In this document: positions 20,037 to 32,835 of the stretch, in pieces
How the letters are laid out: the number at the start of each line of letters is the position of its first letter
Position numbering within the stretch: the first letter of the stretch is position 1
Source of the DNA: Phyto melanocephala
Taxonomy: Eukaryota > Arthropoda > Insecta > Diptera > Rhinophoridae
DNA length: 64,000 nucleotides
Assembly (NCBI GenBank): GCA_941918925.1
Contig: OW799234.1
Location: 123,279,395-123,343,394 of the forward strand
Direction of reading: 5' to 3'
Made by a program: the position numbers and the translations under genes
Notes under the pieces: model-generated
What the model saw: only the letters and a program-made list of their open reading frames with translations
Told to the model about the DNA's origin: nothing
Database searches by the model: none

Positions 20037-20590
20037 AAAATATAAATATAGTGATAGGATTGCTTGAAATAAATTTTTAATGGCGTTATGATTCTTATAG
20101 GAATTTCAGTAAAATATATATAATGTTGCAGGCATAGTCTGATTTAAATTTTTTTTACAGCTTGACTTATACATTTCTATATTGCGTTACCGACTTTCGG
20201 TTTTAACGGAACAGATTAGAAAAAAACTATTAGGGCAGTGCTAATATAAAAAGTTAAACAAGCGTAGCTGGTACCGCAGTAGTACAACAGAATGTGTTGT
20301 GTGTACATCAAATTGAGTTTGATAGCAAGGTGCCTAACAATAACTGGAGTAATAAAAATATTAAGTTCCGTAAAAGTTTAATCCTTTATGTTAAAAATCA
20401 ATAAAGCGCTTCAAACTTTTATACCGTAAATTTCAAATGTTACTTATTTTGCAAAAAAATTAACTCCGGTTTATTTAAAAGAATTAAAACAACGTTTATA
20501 AATGACAATATGTAGACTGTACGTGTTTTTATTTTTTACCGTTCTGGGGAACAATTTTGGGGAAAAATTTGAATTTTTCCAACTTTGAGC
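20037..20590. other. spacer between LINE and mariner remnant
   Basis: No feature recognised. Confidence 0.4.
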
Positions 20591-21460
20591 GATGATTGGC
20601 ATGGATTAGCGTCATTTAATTCAGCTCAAATTTCGGCTATCTCAATATCTAGAAACAGAAATAGTTTTGTGAGTTCCACTTTTTGCGGTCAGAGAATTAT
20701 CTTAATATCTTTTATTATAACAGTAGGATCTTTTACAACAAAACGAAACAAAATATTTGCCATGGCTTCGGTGGCATACTTCTATCCCATGGTCCTTATT
20801 TTTAAAAACATTGAAACATAGAAAACGGTGTCAAATCACATGGTGGTGGCGGCCAATTAGTATCGCCACATCGTGAGAAAACAAGGCTATTAAATTTCTC
20901 GCACAAAAGAGCCATTGATTCTTTGCTGTGTGGCAAGTGACAACATCCTATTTTAACCACATATCGTCCAGGTTCATATTTTCAATTTTATATCCTCAAT
21001 TTATGGTTACAAGAAGTTCGTTGTTATATAGCACCATTTATGGTAACTGCTTGGCCGACCTCATTTGCGAAGAGGTAAGGCCCGATTACGTCGCTAGCCA
21101 ATAAACCGCACTATACAGACACTATTCGTGGATGCATAAGCCTTTTAACAAACACTCGTAGATTCTAATTTGCTCAAATGCGCCATTTCTGCTTGTGCCT
21201 CGTTACTTAAGATGATTTTCTTTGTAAAGTTACTATTTTCTTCTGACTGTTCAACCAACTGTTTGGCTTACTGACGACGCTTGAAATGGTCAGTAGGCTT
21301 CAGCTCTTGAGTCAATTGAACGTTATAAGCATATGAATTCAAAGTTTTATTCAAAATCTGCATCAGTGATGTTCGTGAAATGTTCAATTATTGGGCATGA
21401 TGACGATTCGAGGTCGACGAGTCTTCGGCTACACTATCGCCAACAACTGCAATATTTTGA
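20590..21460 (-). pseudogene. decayed DD41D mariner transposase
   Basis: Minus-strand pieces in transposase order: ENIAVVGDSVAED-like, LNISRTSLMQILNKTLN, YNVQLTQELKPTDHFKRRQ, FTKKIILSNEAQ, DVIGPYLFANEVGQAVTING, TCHTAKESMALLCEKF-like, and FSRCGDTNWPPPPCDLTPF. Many stops and frameshifts. No clear terminal repeats. Relative to the copy at 17812 it retains the N-terminal linker half. Confidence 0.8.
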
Positions 21461-23940
21461 TTTGTTTGATTTTCTTTTATTATTATTTTTTGTTGTTGTA
21501 TAAGCGCAAAGCATATTAGTTTGCTTACTCAATACACATATGAAATTTTATTGTATGAAAAAGTATGATTATAGTGTTGAGAGAGTATGTATGATAAGAT
21601 GAGAGCATGTTATTTCTGAGTTCTATTTTACAAAGCGTAAATTTCGCCGAAGATTTTCTTATCCCCCGTCCCCAGAATAGACGTTTTTCAGAATATTGCA
21701 GGGTTGACAGATTTGGCATTAATCGGCGTAGTTTACAGACAGATTCCAAGGCGCAGAGAGTAAACCAGTTTTAAGCGCTTAACCATGTTTAAGTGAACTT
21801 GTTAAACGAAAGCTTGGATTACAAATTTTGCATCATACTGTAGATTAATTAATCGTTTAAGCGATTTTTACTCCATGACTGATTTAAGGTATTTGCAGTC
21901 TATTATTACAAATACGTACGTTTGCCAAAAGATTGAAGGAGCAGGAGATGTAAAGCAAACTGGTATTAAACTTAGGCTATAGTATTTCTGTGGTAGTATT
22001 ATTAGTATCCATTCAGCAATTTAAGATCATTCTTGTCGATTTGCAGTAATTATTTAAAAAGCCTTCGTAAGTAGATTTAGTAGTAGACTTACAGATTTGT
22101 TTCAGAAAAAATTACGTTTAAAAAATGTTCTGCAAAATTAAAGAAATTAAAACTTTCATATGAAATACAGGATTAGTTTTATAAGATTCTTTTGTTTTTG
22201 TGACATACGATATTTTCGCCCACAGGGTCGATATATTCAGTGCAGCTACATTTTTGGTGTGTGCCTAACACAGTCCATAACAGCTTAAGGCTTAACTTTA
22301 AATGCAGAAAGTATTACTACAGAATTTTATACGAATCCTAACTCCTCTTAATAATTTACTCTAGCTCACGGTGGTGCGTGAAAAAAAATTAAAAAACTTT
22401 CTTTGATGGAAGCTTTATAAAAAACAAATTCTCTTAAATATTTTTTTAAGTTTTATTTCGGATAAGAATTGTTTGTTTCTTATTATTTCATCCTGTTAAA
22501 AAATCTAGTTGTGGTTCAAAAGTGTTTGCTCTTAAAAAAGTGGGTGTAATAGGGAACACAATATGCTCAAAGTACTGTATTTATGTTTTAGTTTAAAATA
22601 AAAATATGATTTTTTTATATACTTTATTTTGAAAGTCATCCAATCACCCCACCAAACATCTTGTAAACCTTCATAGTTATTTATCAAATTACCCATTATC
22701 ACCATCAATATCATTAGCACTAGCGACAACCTCATCAGCAGTTAATGACCTTCCATTTTGTTTACACTTATTCTGCTTTCTCTCCTGCTGACGTCTTTTC
22801 GATTTTCAAACGCACTGTATGCTGGGCTCACGCTGTTTGTTGTTTTTATTTCTTCCTATTCCTATTGTTGTCATTGTTGCTGTGACCATTGACGTATGAG
22901 TTGATACATTTTTCAGCAAATTTCGATTTGTTATTGCTGTTGTAGTAGTATTTTTGACATTTTTGGTTGGTTGGATGGTTTTTGTTTTGTAATTAATCTC
23001 TAGCATTCGTACGTTTTGTCGTTGTCTCTAATCATTTCCACTGTTTTTTCTGTATGTTGGGTTGTTTTTTTTTTCTTCTTTTATATGCATATTTGTTTGT
23101 TCCCCTGACACAATCAACACACAAATTTTATGTTGTCATAATTACAGACTCATATCACAGGAAGAAAAAAAAAAACATAAAAAATAAAAAAACTTAAAAT
23201 ATTTGTAGTTTGTTTCATAAATTTTCTATGTTGCAATTAAGAGTTTTTTCCGTTGCACTACGATACATGAATTATAAATGATGGCATCGTATTCATTTTA
23301 TTTAGTTTTATTTATGTGTGCGTATGTGAGAATTATGTTTTTTTACAAGAGGAATTCGTTTAGTGTATTGGCTACTTTCATCTATGGGTGTTTAAGTTGG
23401 CCACCTGCAATCAAATATTAAAACAAAAATTTTTAAATATAAATATGGCTAGATTTTCATAACTTAGAATTTGTTCTTAATTAATTCCCAGGAAAAAATC
23501 TATAGGTAAAAAAAGTGATTTTGCAGGGATTCAACTGGTGAAGAAGTAATTAAATTTAGGTGAAACACTAAAGACTAAAGAACATTAGCGTGTCATTGGA
23601 GATCATGTGTTTACATGCAAATTTTAATGCACTGCACTCTATTTTAACAAATACAGAGAACTCGTGCATAAATGGTGAAAAGCATCCGCTGTTACTTGAG
23701 TTAATTTTTTCTGTTTACATGAATATAAGATATTTTGTATGATGTTGCATTCATTTTTAAGCACATAATTTATGATAAATTGCTTCGCCTTTAGGGAGTC
23801 ATTTAGAATTAATGCTTCTACACAATTAATTTAGAAGTCTTTAAAATGTAATTCGCTTTGCACTACTTCCAATTTTTTTTGCTGGGTTTTTATGCACTCG
23901 TCATTTTTAAATGAAATATTATCAGGGAGATTTTTAACGT
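21461..23940. other. intergenic or intronic AT-rich DNA
   Basis: Contains GTT/GTA-rich triplet runs (22840-23000) and homopolymers, typical of noncoding fly DNA. Short ORFs here have no recognisable motif. Confidence 0.4.
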
Positions 23941-23944
23941 TTAA

Positions 23945-24141
23945 CCCTAACCCTCCTGACACGGGTACCGCGGTACTAGAACATGCTTAAAAAGCAAATT
24001 TTTAGAATCCGCAAATTCCTTTAGACAACAATTTTCTTAAGCGCTCTCCTATCTTAAGTACTCTTTATTCAATTGGTTTGACCTTGGAGCCACTCAAATT
24101 CAAATAGTGCTTTCTCTTCTAATAAAGGTACCCGTGTAGCC
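23945..24141. mobile_element. piggyBac-like MITE with TTAA flanks
   Basis: 197 bp between TTAA at 23941-23944 and 24142-24145. The left end is CCCTAACCCTCCTGACACGG then GTACCGCGG; the right end is inverted GGCTACACGGGTACC. The shared core ACACGGGTACC is an inverted repeat at both ends, and the CCCT start after TTAA is the piggyBac hallmark. Noncoding. Confidence 0.55.
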
Positions 24142-24512
24142 TTAAGTATCTTTTACATTGTGTAGGAAAAATAATTAAAATTATAACATCTTTGTGTTTT
24201 AATAATCCAACTTTACACTTGCATAAAACAAAAACTTTGTAATCATATTGTTGTATGAAAGAAAACATAAATAAAATTACCATCTATTGTAGTGTAAGTA
24301 GAATAATAATTTTGCTATGCTTAGTGCACAATGGCCGTTTACTGTCATCGAATATTTTGCGTGTTTTGCGATCAATAGTCAGCCAAAAGTAGAAGCGATC
24401 ATTTTTATCACGATTAGTTGTATTTCGATTCGATGGTTAAGTGTTGGTGTGTTATTCGATTATTATTGGCATTTTTGCTGTTCATATTGTAAGTTGCTAT
24501 TCTACGTAAAGT

Positions 24513-24647
24513 GATGCCAAAATTAACGGCAAGAGCTTCGTTTTTCTTCGGCGTTTTAAAAGAGGATGGAGGATACACAAAATGCACCCAATGCTGTCAA
24601 GTTAATCATGTCGGGAAAAATGCAACCATTGGGTATCTATTAGGGTG
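24513..24647 (+). pseudogene. possible BED zinc-finger N-terminus of a hAT transposase
   Basis: From ATG 24513: MPKLTARASFFFGVLKEDGG then YTKCTQCCQVNHVGKNATIG and YLL, ending in a non-homologous stretch. A short aromatic/FF start, then C-x2-C and K.ATI..L, is BED-finger-like, though the His pair is missing. No termini identified. Confidence 0.4.
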
Positions 24648-25259
24648 ATCGACTCGGTTTTAAAACCGGTGGAAAACCCGGTTATTTACTCTTTCAGCTG
24701 GCGGATTTTTCCAAATATTAATTTTTCGAATGTCGAATACACCGGCCAACAAAACCAACAAAAGCCGGTTATTTTATTTTTTATGTTTATGTTCATACAT
24801 TTTTGTAAAAAATCGTACCATAGTATATTTATTATTAAAAAAATTTCTATAAATCAGAAAATTTATTAAATATTGTAAGAAATTTATTTGTTGTTTGAAA
24901 AACAAATGTAAAATAAGACAAGTAAAACTGCTATATTCGGCCGTGCCGAATCTTATGTACCCTTCACAACGTGTAGTCATGCAATAACAGTTGTTTGTAT
25001 CACCATTCATCTCATATGAAATACGTACATACATATACATTGCAGAATTATAAGTTGAGTTTACGTATGCACGTTTCCAAAAAAAAATTTATTTAAAATA
25101 AAAAAAAAAAACAAGAAAAAAATTAAAAAAAAATTTAAAAAAAAATTTAAAAAAAAATTTTAAAAAAAATTCTAAAAAAAATTAAAAAAAAAGAATTAAA
25201 AAAAAATATTAAAAAAATATTTAAAAAAAAATTTTATAAAAAAATAATAAAAATATAAA

Positions 25260-25279
25260 TCTATATATATAAAAGTGAA

Positions 25280-25324
<45 letters not shown>

Positions 25325-26393
25325 GCTATAGACTCTGAAACTGCAAAACCGATCGGGCTCAAACTTTGGTAAGTTGTTGTACACATACCGGGAAGTGTTT
25401 ATGGGTGCAAAAAAGTGGGCGGGGCCACGCCCATAAAAAATTAGTTATCAGTTTTAGCTACTTGAACTTGACCGATTTTTCTGAATTTTTGCACACATAT
25501 CGAGCTGTCATGACTAAATAATTTCGTGATAAGAAAAGTGGGCGGGGCCACGCCCCTAAAAAAGTTTTAATATTGAGGTACTTGCACTGGACCGATTTTT
25601 CTGAAACTTTGCACACATATTAAGCTGTCGTGACTTTATAATTTTGTGATTAAAAAAGTGGGCGGGGCCACGCCCATAAAAAATTAGTTATCAGTTTAAG
25701 CTACTTGCACTTGACCGATTTTTCTGAATTTTTGCACACATGTGCACATGTGTCATGACTAAAAAATTTTGTGATAAGAAAAGTGGGCGGGGCCACGCCC
25801 CTAAAAAAGTTTAAATTTTGAGGTACTTGCACTGGACCGATTTTTCTGAAACTTTGCACACATATTAAGCTGTCATGACTTTATAATTTCGTGATTAAAA
25901 AGTGGGCGGGCCCACGCCCACAAAAAATTAGTTATCAGTTTTAGCTACTTGCACTGGACCGAATTTTCTGAAACTTTGCACACATATCGAGCTGCCATGA
26001 CTAAATAATTTCGTGATTAGAAAAGTGGGCAGTGCCATGCCCATAAAAAACAGGTATCATTTTGAGGTACTTGCACTGTACCGATTATACTGAAACTTTG
26101 CACACATATTGAGCTATTATGACTTTACAATTTCGTGAAAAGAAAAGTGGGCAGGGCCACGCCCATAAAAACAATTATAATTTTGAGGTACTTGCACTGG
26201 TCCGATTCTTCTGAAACTTTGCACACATATTGAGCTGTTATGACTTTACAATTTCGCGATTAAAAAAGTGGGCAATGCCACGCCCATAAAAAAAATTATA
26301 ATATTTAGGTTTTTGCACTTGATATTCAATTGAAATTCAGAATGCATTTCAAATTCATTAAGGGGCGTAGCAGCGCGCGCCGGGTTTGGCTAG
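25260..26393 (+). mobile_element. non-autonomous Helitron with eight internal 121-bp repeats
   Basis: Starts TCTATATATATAAAAGTG and ends GGTTTGGCTAG, lying between an A (25259) and a T (26394), as Helitrons do; no TSD. A short hairpin-forming GCGTAGCAGCGC lies just before the 3' CTAG. A (GT)n run follows the 5' end. Eight tandem units of about 121 bp each contain GTGGGCGGGGCCACGCCC or variants (25417, 25538, 25658, 25783, 25902, 26024, 26145, 26266) and the phrases TTGCACACATAT and ACTTGCACTGGACCGA. No Rep/helicase coding. A second copy of the family is at 39776-40331. Confidence 0.9.
25283..25321. repeat. (GT)n microsatellite
   Basis: About 18 uninterrupted GT units just inside the Helitron 5' end; the second copy has an interrupted (CA)n at the same place (40293-40310). 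Confidence 0.95.
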
Positions 26394-26606
26394 TATTATA
26401 TAAAATAAAAAAATTTTTTTTTGGCTCAGCTGGAATTCGATGTCACGTTTACTCTAACCAGTATACATGTATGTTGTTGTTATAATTGTGAAAAAAAACG
26501 AGGTGGTCATGGTTTTTTGCTCATATCTCAGAAAGTTATGGGGCGATTCTGCTGGATATTTCCAAAAGATTGATACCATACACAGATCTGAGGAACAGAG
26601 GACGTT

Positions 26607-28200
26607 ATTTAAAATTAAGATGTTAAAGGACAGACACTTTTTACCTAAAAGTAGCCGAAAAGTTAAGTTTATGCTACAATTACATACTTTTAAGTTTTAA
26701 GGTTAGGTCATTGTTTCTCTACATGAAACAAAATATGGCAACTAAATTGTGATTTTTATATTTTTCTACTTCGACCTTTTTAATATTTTTTTTTAAGTTA
26801 TAATTTTCTAATATTAGTGACACAAAACAGTAAATAATTCATCAAATATGTTATTTCGTTTTGTAAAATTTTTTAAGAACTAAATTAATTTGTTAAAAGT
26901 AATAGGTTTTACTCTGGTACTGCCGTATAAAAAAAAAATTTGTTACAAAAAGTTACTTCACTGCTCACGGTAGTCAAATTTACCTTTGATTAATTTCTAT
27001 AAATTTAGAATATTGGTAGAGGAAAAACGCTTCCTTACTTTTTTTTATAAGAAGACAAAAAAACTCATTCTATTTAGACTTAGAAAAGAGAAAACAATTT
27101 CTTTTATATAATTATATTATTTGTTCTTTTGTTCCTTTTAACCTGCACAATCCTTTAAATGTTTCACCTTGTAGTTAACATCAATACAAAGTTCGCATTG
27201 CAGTTCAGCATCAGGCAGGCAGCACAAATAATTTTTACACTATTGTCCTTGATACAACAATATTTAATTTTCCATTTTTAATTATCTCCACTATTTATCT
27301 AATACACAAAAAAACCAGAACAAATATTTTTAAAGCTTTTAACGTTCATTAAATTTATAACAAAAAAAAACTGTTCTTTTCGGCATTTTTTTCGTTCACA
27401 TGATTTGAATGAATTTTCAATCTTTAATGTTGATTACTCTCCTGCATGATTTTCTACTTTCATTTTTATCTTTCTTCCTTGTATATATTTTTAATGTCGT
27501 TTTTTGTGATTAATTTTTAAAATGTTTAAAATACATTTTTGTGTTTGCTGTTGTTGTTGTTGTTCTCAATAGCTGTCCATAATCTTTACAAATCAAGTGT
27601 CTGATTAAATGTTAACACCCTATACACAGGTGTCTTTGGCAAATGATAAATTAATGATGATGCTGATGGGGGTTGAGCTGGAGTTTAGTCAGCGAATAAA
27701 AGCTGAGCAGAATATCACGGTTGGATGAATGGAAGTGAAGTCTATGTTGAAAAATAAGAATTACACAATGTACTTAAGATTAAGCTGCTACAAAGGATGA
27801 GTGTTGAGCAAAAAGAAAGAAGGACTTCTACAGTAGTCACGTAACTAGATGTATGTATGCTATGATATACAAAATTAGCAGAGTTGGGAAATGATCATTT
27901 GTTTCAATAAATACAATTTATATTACATTTTATATTTTAATATGAATTGTCAAAAATGTTGATAGAAAATCCATTCGCATAAAAGTTTTACTCAAGTTTT
28001 ACAAAATGATGATAATAATGATCCGCTATTTTCGTTTTTAGAAACGAACCATCTCAATTAGAGGTTTTCTACTCATTTTGTCCTATGATGTCCTTAAATT
28101 GTGATATGGCTAGGTGTTTTAAGGGAAGGCCACCTCGGCGAGTTCCCTGAGAATTGCATGTTAGAGCTGTTTTAGCGATCGTATCCTCTCACCTTAACGT
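26607..28200. other. AT-rich noncoding DNA
   Basis: No ORF with recognisable motif. Includes TGTTGTTGT runs near 27548. Nothing else supported. Confidence 0.4.
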
Positions 28201-28219
28201 AATACTAATCCAACCATAT

Positions 28220-28565
28220 TTCTTCCGTATGATGCTATGGTTATCGAGAATTGATGTGGCAGGCATAAAAGATCAATATTATAAATAATCTCCGGCCAAA
28301 AAGATCTGATTTTAGGGCGAAGCTAACCATTAGTGAAAGTCTGTACTCTTCATATAACTGTTTGATTTAGACTGACCCCAAATTTCACATCCATAAAAAA
28401 AATTTGTAAATTCTCAATTTCAAATCACGGAAACCACTATTTATGGAAAAAGTACATCCCAAATAACAAAAAGATTGGACATATTCTATGACTACATCAT
28501 TTAAAACGAAAGCGTTGGTCTTGCCAATATTTAATGGTATAATCTTTGTTTTTCCTGTATTGATC
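28220..28565 (-). pseudogene. LINE reverse transcriptase scrap
   Basis: Minus strand reads KTKIIPLNIGKTNAFVLNDV then VIEYVQSFCYLGCTFSINSG and, after a frameshift, WM.NLGS. V..V..F.YLGCTFS is the post-RT motif of many non-LTR elements. No other domain is preserved. Confidence 0.5.
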
Positions 28566-28729
28566 TATCCTTGTATTAATGCGACCTTTAAAGTGTTTCA
28601 ATAAACCATTAACCACAAATTTATAAGCGATTATTGTTGAAAAAAAAATATTCATTGACTCTTTATCTACTTGGACTTTATACTTTGAAGAATCTGTGTT
28701 CTCCGGGACATGTTACCTCGGCCTCGTAC

Positions 28730-28940
28730 ATAAGGAAGTTACGAAGACCCTGATGCCGGTTAAGCGTATGAGTAAAGTGAAGATGGTCGAGGGGCAGCAT
28801 CGCACTCTCATAGCTGATAGATCAATGCACAATGAGGGATAGTGATGTCAGTATTTTTACTGTAGGAATCGGAGAATTCTGGACCTCGTATGTAGAGGTT
28901 ATGGAAACACAGATCTCAGTGGACTGGTGCCTTGAAGTTC
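28730..28940. repeat. unclassified repeat shared with 60180-60370
   Basis: TCGAGGGGCAGCATCGCACT, TCAGTATTTTTACTG and GGAGAATTCTGGACCTC match TAGAGGGGCAACATCGCAC, TCAGTATCTTTACTG and GGAGAATCCTGAACCTC at 60235-60330 in the same order and orientation. Class unknown. Confidence 0.5.
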
Positions 28941-29035
28941 AAATGGATTGAAACATGCTGGGTATGAGAAAGTCAGGAAATCTATTTCTTTATTCTAAAG
29001 GGCAATGTGTCAAAATGTATGGTATATAGCATAAT

Positions 29036-29832
29036 TATACCCTTCACACAGTGAAAAAGGGTATATATAGGTTTGTCATTCCGTGTGAAATTTCTACAAT
29101 TTTCATTTCCGACCCCATAAAGTATATATTTTCTGAAGGCTTATGAATAGGGGAGTCGATTAAGCTCTGTCAGTCTGTCCGTCTGTCCGTGTGTATGTTG
29201 AAATCAACTTTTTGAAGCCCCCCGACATCGCTTGGACCCGGGTGAGGTATTAAAATATCAGAAATATTCGGGAATACATCGGTATTGAAAATCAGAAATA
29301 TCGGTACATAAACAACTGAGATATGAGCAAAAACCCACGACCACCTCGATTTTTTTTTCACAAAAACAACATTACAACAACAACATACATACATACAAAC
29401 GTGTATACTGGTTAGAGAAAACGTGGCATCGAATCCCAGCTGAGCCAAAAAATTTTTTTTATTTTTTTTTATTTATTTTTTATTTATTATATTATATATA
29501 TTTTTATTTTTTTTTTAATTTTTTTTTTTATTTTTTTTTGTTGTATATTAATTATATATATTTTAATTATTTTTTAAAAAATTTTTTTTAAAAATTTTTT
29601 TTTTTTTTGAAATTTTTTTTAAAAAAATTTATTTTTTCTTTTTTTTTTCTTTTAACATACATACGTAAAGTTATAATTTAAAAATGGGTTGTTTTTATAT
29701 ATGTATGTTTTTTATATGTATGTACGTATTTCATATGGGGAATGGTGATACAAACTACTGTTATTGCATGACTACACGTTGTGAAGGATATATAAGATTC
29801 GGCATGGCTGAATATAGCGCTCTTACTTGTTT
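29036..29832 (+). mobile_element. full-length DINE-1/INE-1-like element
   Basis: 797 bp, used here as the family reference. It begins TATACCCTTCACACAGTGAA with AAAGGGTATA (a hairpin) and ends with a hairpin ATTCGGCATGGCTGAAT followed by ATAGCGCTCTTACTTGTTTT. Drosophila INE-1/DINE-1 has the same frame: TATACCC...AAAGGGTATA, TTTCCGACC..ATAAAGTATATAT, a GTCCGTCTGTCCG tract, and a 3' end ...CTATAGCGTTCTCTCTTGTTT. Those are Helentron-associated, non-coding rolling-circle elements. Here the centre is a long A/T homopolymer spacer. Most short ORFs in such copies are artefacts. Confidence 0.9.
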
Positions 29833-32689
29833 TATTATCCAATGGTTATTTCCATGGTGCTAGTAACTATGGTGGGCAATTTTCAATTACTCTCCCATAA
29901 GGTAATGCAAAGATCTGTATTATGTAATTGAAGGCATTATGTTAGTATCCACCTCATAGAGTCCCTATCACTGGTTGAATTTCAGCGTTCAACCATCGCC
30001 CCTTTATTCCAAACACAGTAATTTTTAATACATGACTCTGACGGATTATACAGAAACATGTTGCTTAAATGCTCGGGCTTTTTAACTTCTTGTTATGAGA
30101 AAAAAGTTATTTAGCCACAGAACATGATCTAGTGTTGCTAGGAGATACAAATAAAGTTCGAGCCTTATTTTCCCACGAAGGCTGACCAATTAACCAAGTA
30201 TTCAGAGGCGTTAATGATTGCCATAAGTACGTTGCCAGTACGAGCATTAGTTAGTCAATGACCGGTCAATACTTTGGATAACAATTTTACTTATGAATAA
30301 TAACGAATAACTACTAGGATCTGCTAATTTTCGAGATGCTAGATAGGACTATCGTAGGTCTCAAATTGGGGTTTGCTGTTTGACTCCGTCTAGCCAGAGA
30401 TATTGGTAGTACCTATTTCGCGAGCTGCAATGACACCAAAATAAGAATTTCATTAAAGTAAGATGCCTTCACGGTACCATAATGTGATGATAATGTTACC
30501 ACGAAGCTGTGATTCTAATGTCCAACCATTAAGCATGACACACAGATGGCAATTTTTTCATAAAACAATCTTAAGGTTTATGGATAGGCACCTTGCTTAA
30601 GAGCTCAATACATCTAAACCTTATTACGAGGCACAAGTTATATCAGTGGCTAAATCGAATGCTTAGCTGCCAACCAGGTTACTTTATTAAAAAGCAATAA
30701 CACCCAGAGATGTAAATGGTTGTTCGAATTCCGTGATAAGCAATAGCACCAATTAGTCAACCACTCTTTCTCTCTTTCCCTCTTTGAGTAGCAATCACAG
30801 ATATTGTGTTATTTCCAAAGAGACCTCACTAATAACCAGTCTAGGATGAAAACTAATTGCTCTGAAATTACAAAGGACTCTAGACAGCTGTATGGTTACC
30901 TCTCCTAAATTTTTACTTCATACAATTAAAGGTAGCTCCTCTTTACTTCGATATGCACCAAAACCAAGCTCTGGAAAATCACCTAGAAAGCATGACCCCG
31001 AGAAAAATAATCAGTTAGTAAAAATAAAGGCTATTAATGCCGTCGGTTTAAAATCCACAACAAGAGGAAACATTTTGTTAATCTCTTTTGGAGTTAAGTA
31101 ATCCATTGATCTAAAAATTAGTTTATTTTAAAATATTTAATTTTTTGGCTAAAATATTTGCAATTTGAAATATTAAAAAATTTTATCTACAAAAAAAAAA
31201 AATGGCGTTGTCTATGGTTACTAACTCCTCCATGAGTTAAATTCTGCTGAAGTCTAAATTCTAGTGCATGGGAAGAAACCGCCACAGGTTTTTACGAACA
31301 GTGATTATTTGGTCACCTTAAATTTTTTTTAATAAACTTTAGTGGCGCCTATAGATTAACCCTCTAATACATAAACAATTTTTTAGTTTTTTAGTCAAAT
31401 GTTTATAGAGGAAATGTTGTATGGAAATATCATTTTACATCCCTTTTAAAAATTTTAGAGATTGTTTATGAATAAGATCATAATTATCTCTTTGCATAAG
31501 CATGTAATTACTATTTTAAGATAACAAATGATGACTACTCTTAACAAAATTATGATTTTCGATGCTTGTTTTATAACTTCCTATTGATTTCTTTAAAAGC
31601 TCTTTTTTATATGCATTCGATATGCCCCTACTGCTTTAAGGCCTTAATTTTTAAAATCACTCTTCTTATTCTGCTTTTCGTGCTATAAATTATTAAATGG
31701 GTTTTATCACCAACACAATGCAGCATTTAAGGTAAAAAGAAAAACATCTACAAGCTGAATATTTAAACAAGTAGTCTTTTATTTAGATAAGGAACATACG
31801 TACATACACATTCATTTTAAAATACAGATACACATAAAGATTTATTATACAAACTCTCATATACTCTTACATTATTAGTCGTACATCTGGAGGTGTGTTT
31901 ATGTGAATGTGCAACTTTTAGAATATCGTTATGGTATCTGTATTAAATGCGCTGACTTTGCTAATTAAACCTATAAAATATTTATGCCGTAGATGGGGTC
32001 ACATATGGATGTATGTATGTATGTATGTTACCGCTTCAAAATGATTGTTATTAAAATTAATGATTTAATAATTTTTATAACTTGTTGTCGAATATCACAT
32101 TTTTATAGACAAAATTAGTCAAGCATTTGAGGTTATAAAACGAAAAAGTATAAAAATGCTTTATCTTAACACTTAGAAAGGAAATACCCCACGAAAACGG
32201 ATATAAATGATGGAAAATTCGACTTAATGCGTGTTGGAGTATCATTAATGGTTAAGGCAGAAGAACAATGACTGAGATCATTTATCTAGTCAAGGTTGTT
32301 GAGGTGTTGTAAACATCATTGTTTAGATTTTTCAGTTAATGAAATTTGAAAGCTAATGAAATGTTCTAGGATGTTTAAAAATTAAGAGTGAAGGAATACA
32401 AAAAATTGTGAGCCAGTATACAACACCCTCTAAAGGGTGTCTCTCTCTCTCTCTCTCTCTAAAAATATGCTTAAGATACAAAATAAAGTAAAATTCTAAA
32501 CCATTATTATAAGTATTGAGTAAATAATACAATTAAAAAAATGTACAATAAATTTTTAAAACTGCTTAGCTCAAACATTTTAGTTGCTAATCAAGTCCAA
32601 CAAACAACACACATAAAAATAAACAAAAATATGTGGACTTCAGAGTTTATAATGTGCTTAATAAGGATCCGCTTTTAGTTTTTTACTAT
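29833..32689. other. intergenic DNA, no supported gene
   Basis: Includes a 69-codon plus-strand ORF (30892-31101, PKPSSGKSPRKHDPEK) without recognised relatives, a GTAT repeat (32006-32028) and a (CT)n run (32441-32460). Nothing else identified. Confidence 0.4.
32441..32460. repeat. (CT)n microsatellite
   Basis: Ten CT units after GGGTGT. Confidence 0.9.
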
Positions 32690-32835
32690 CCTGCTCAGAC
32701 ATTGTTCAATCGACCTATTTATTTTTTAGCTTTTAGAAAATATTTACTTTATAAAGTTGACAATGAATTTTGTGAAAATTACAAACTGATTGCCAGGGCT
32801 ATTAATACCCTAGTCACCACACGTGAAGCGTATAC
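32690..32835 (-). mobile_element. decayed 5' end of a DINE-1-like element
   Basis: Inverted family landmarks are readable: TCAATCGACC, TTTTAGAAAATATTTACTTT (for TTTCAGAAAATATATACTTT), and CCCTAGTCACCACACGTGAA then GCGTATA at the terminus. The apparent 76-codon ORF here is this repeat. Confidence 0.7.

Larger units (their letters stand above)
24916..26606 (-). mobile_element. DINE-1-like element split by a Helitron
   Basis: The minus-strand 3' end is at 24916 (ACAAGTAAAACTGCTATATT, hairpin ATTCGGCCGTGCCGAAT), followed by the A-rich homopolymer spacer to 25259. After the Helitron (25260-26393) it resumes with TTTGGCTCAGCTGGAATTCG and TGCTCATATCTCAG and stops at about 26606 within the region corresponding to GATCTGAGGAACA; the 5' third is missing. 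Confidence 0.85.

Noticed and set aside
22532..23006. 66-67-codon minus ORFs
   Set aside because: Low-complexity translations of triplet-rich DNA without conserved motif.
25417..26284. CRISPR-like array (eight repeats at regular spacing)
   Set aside because: The whole 121-bp unit is repeated, with no unique spacers; it is a tandem repeat inside a Helitron of a eukaryotic genome.
29170..29448. 92-codon minus ORF, and the similar ones at 38264-38455 and 24774-25040
   Set aside because: All fall in conserved parts of DINE-1-like elements and recur with each copy, so they reflect the repeat and not a gene.
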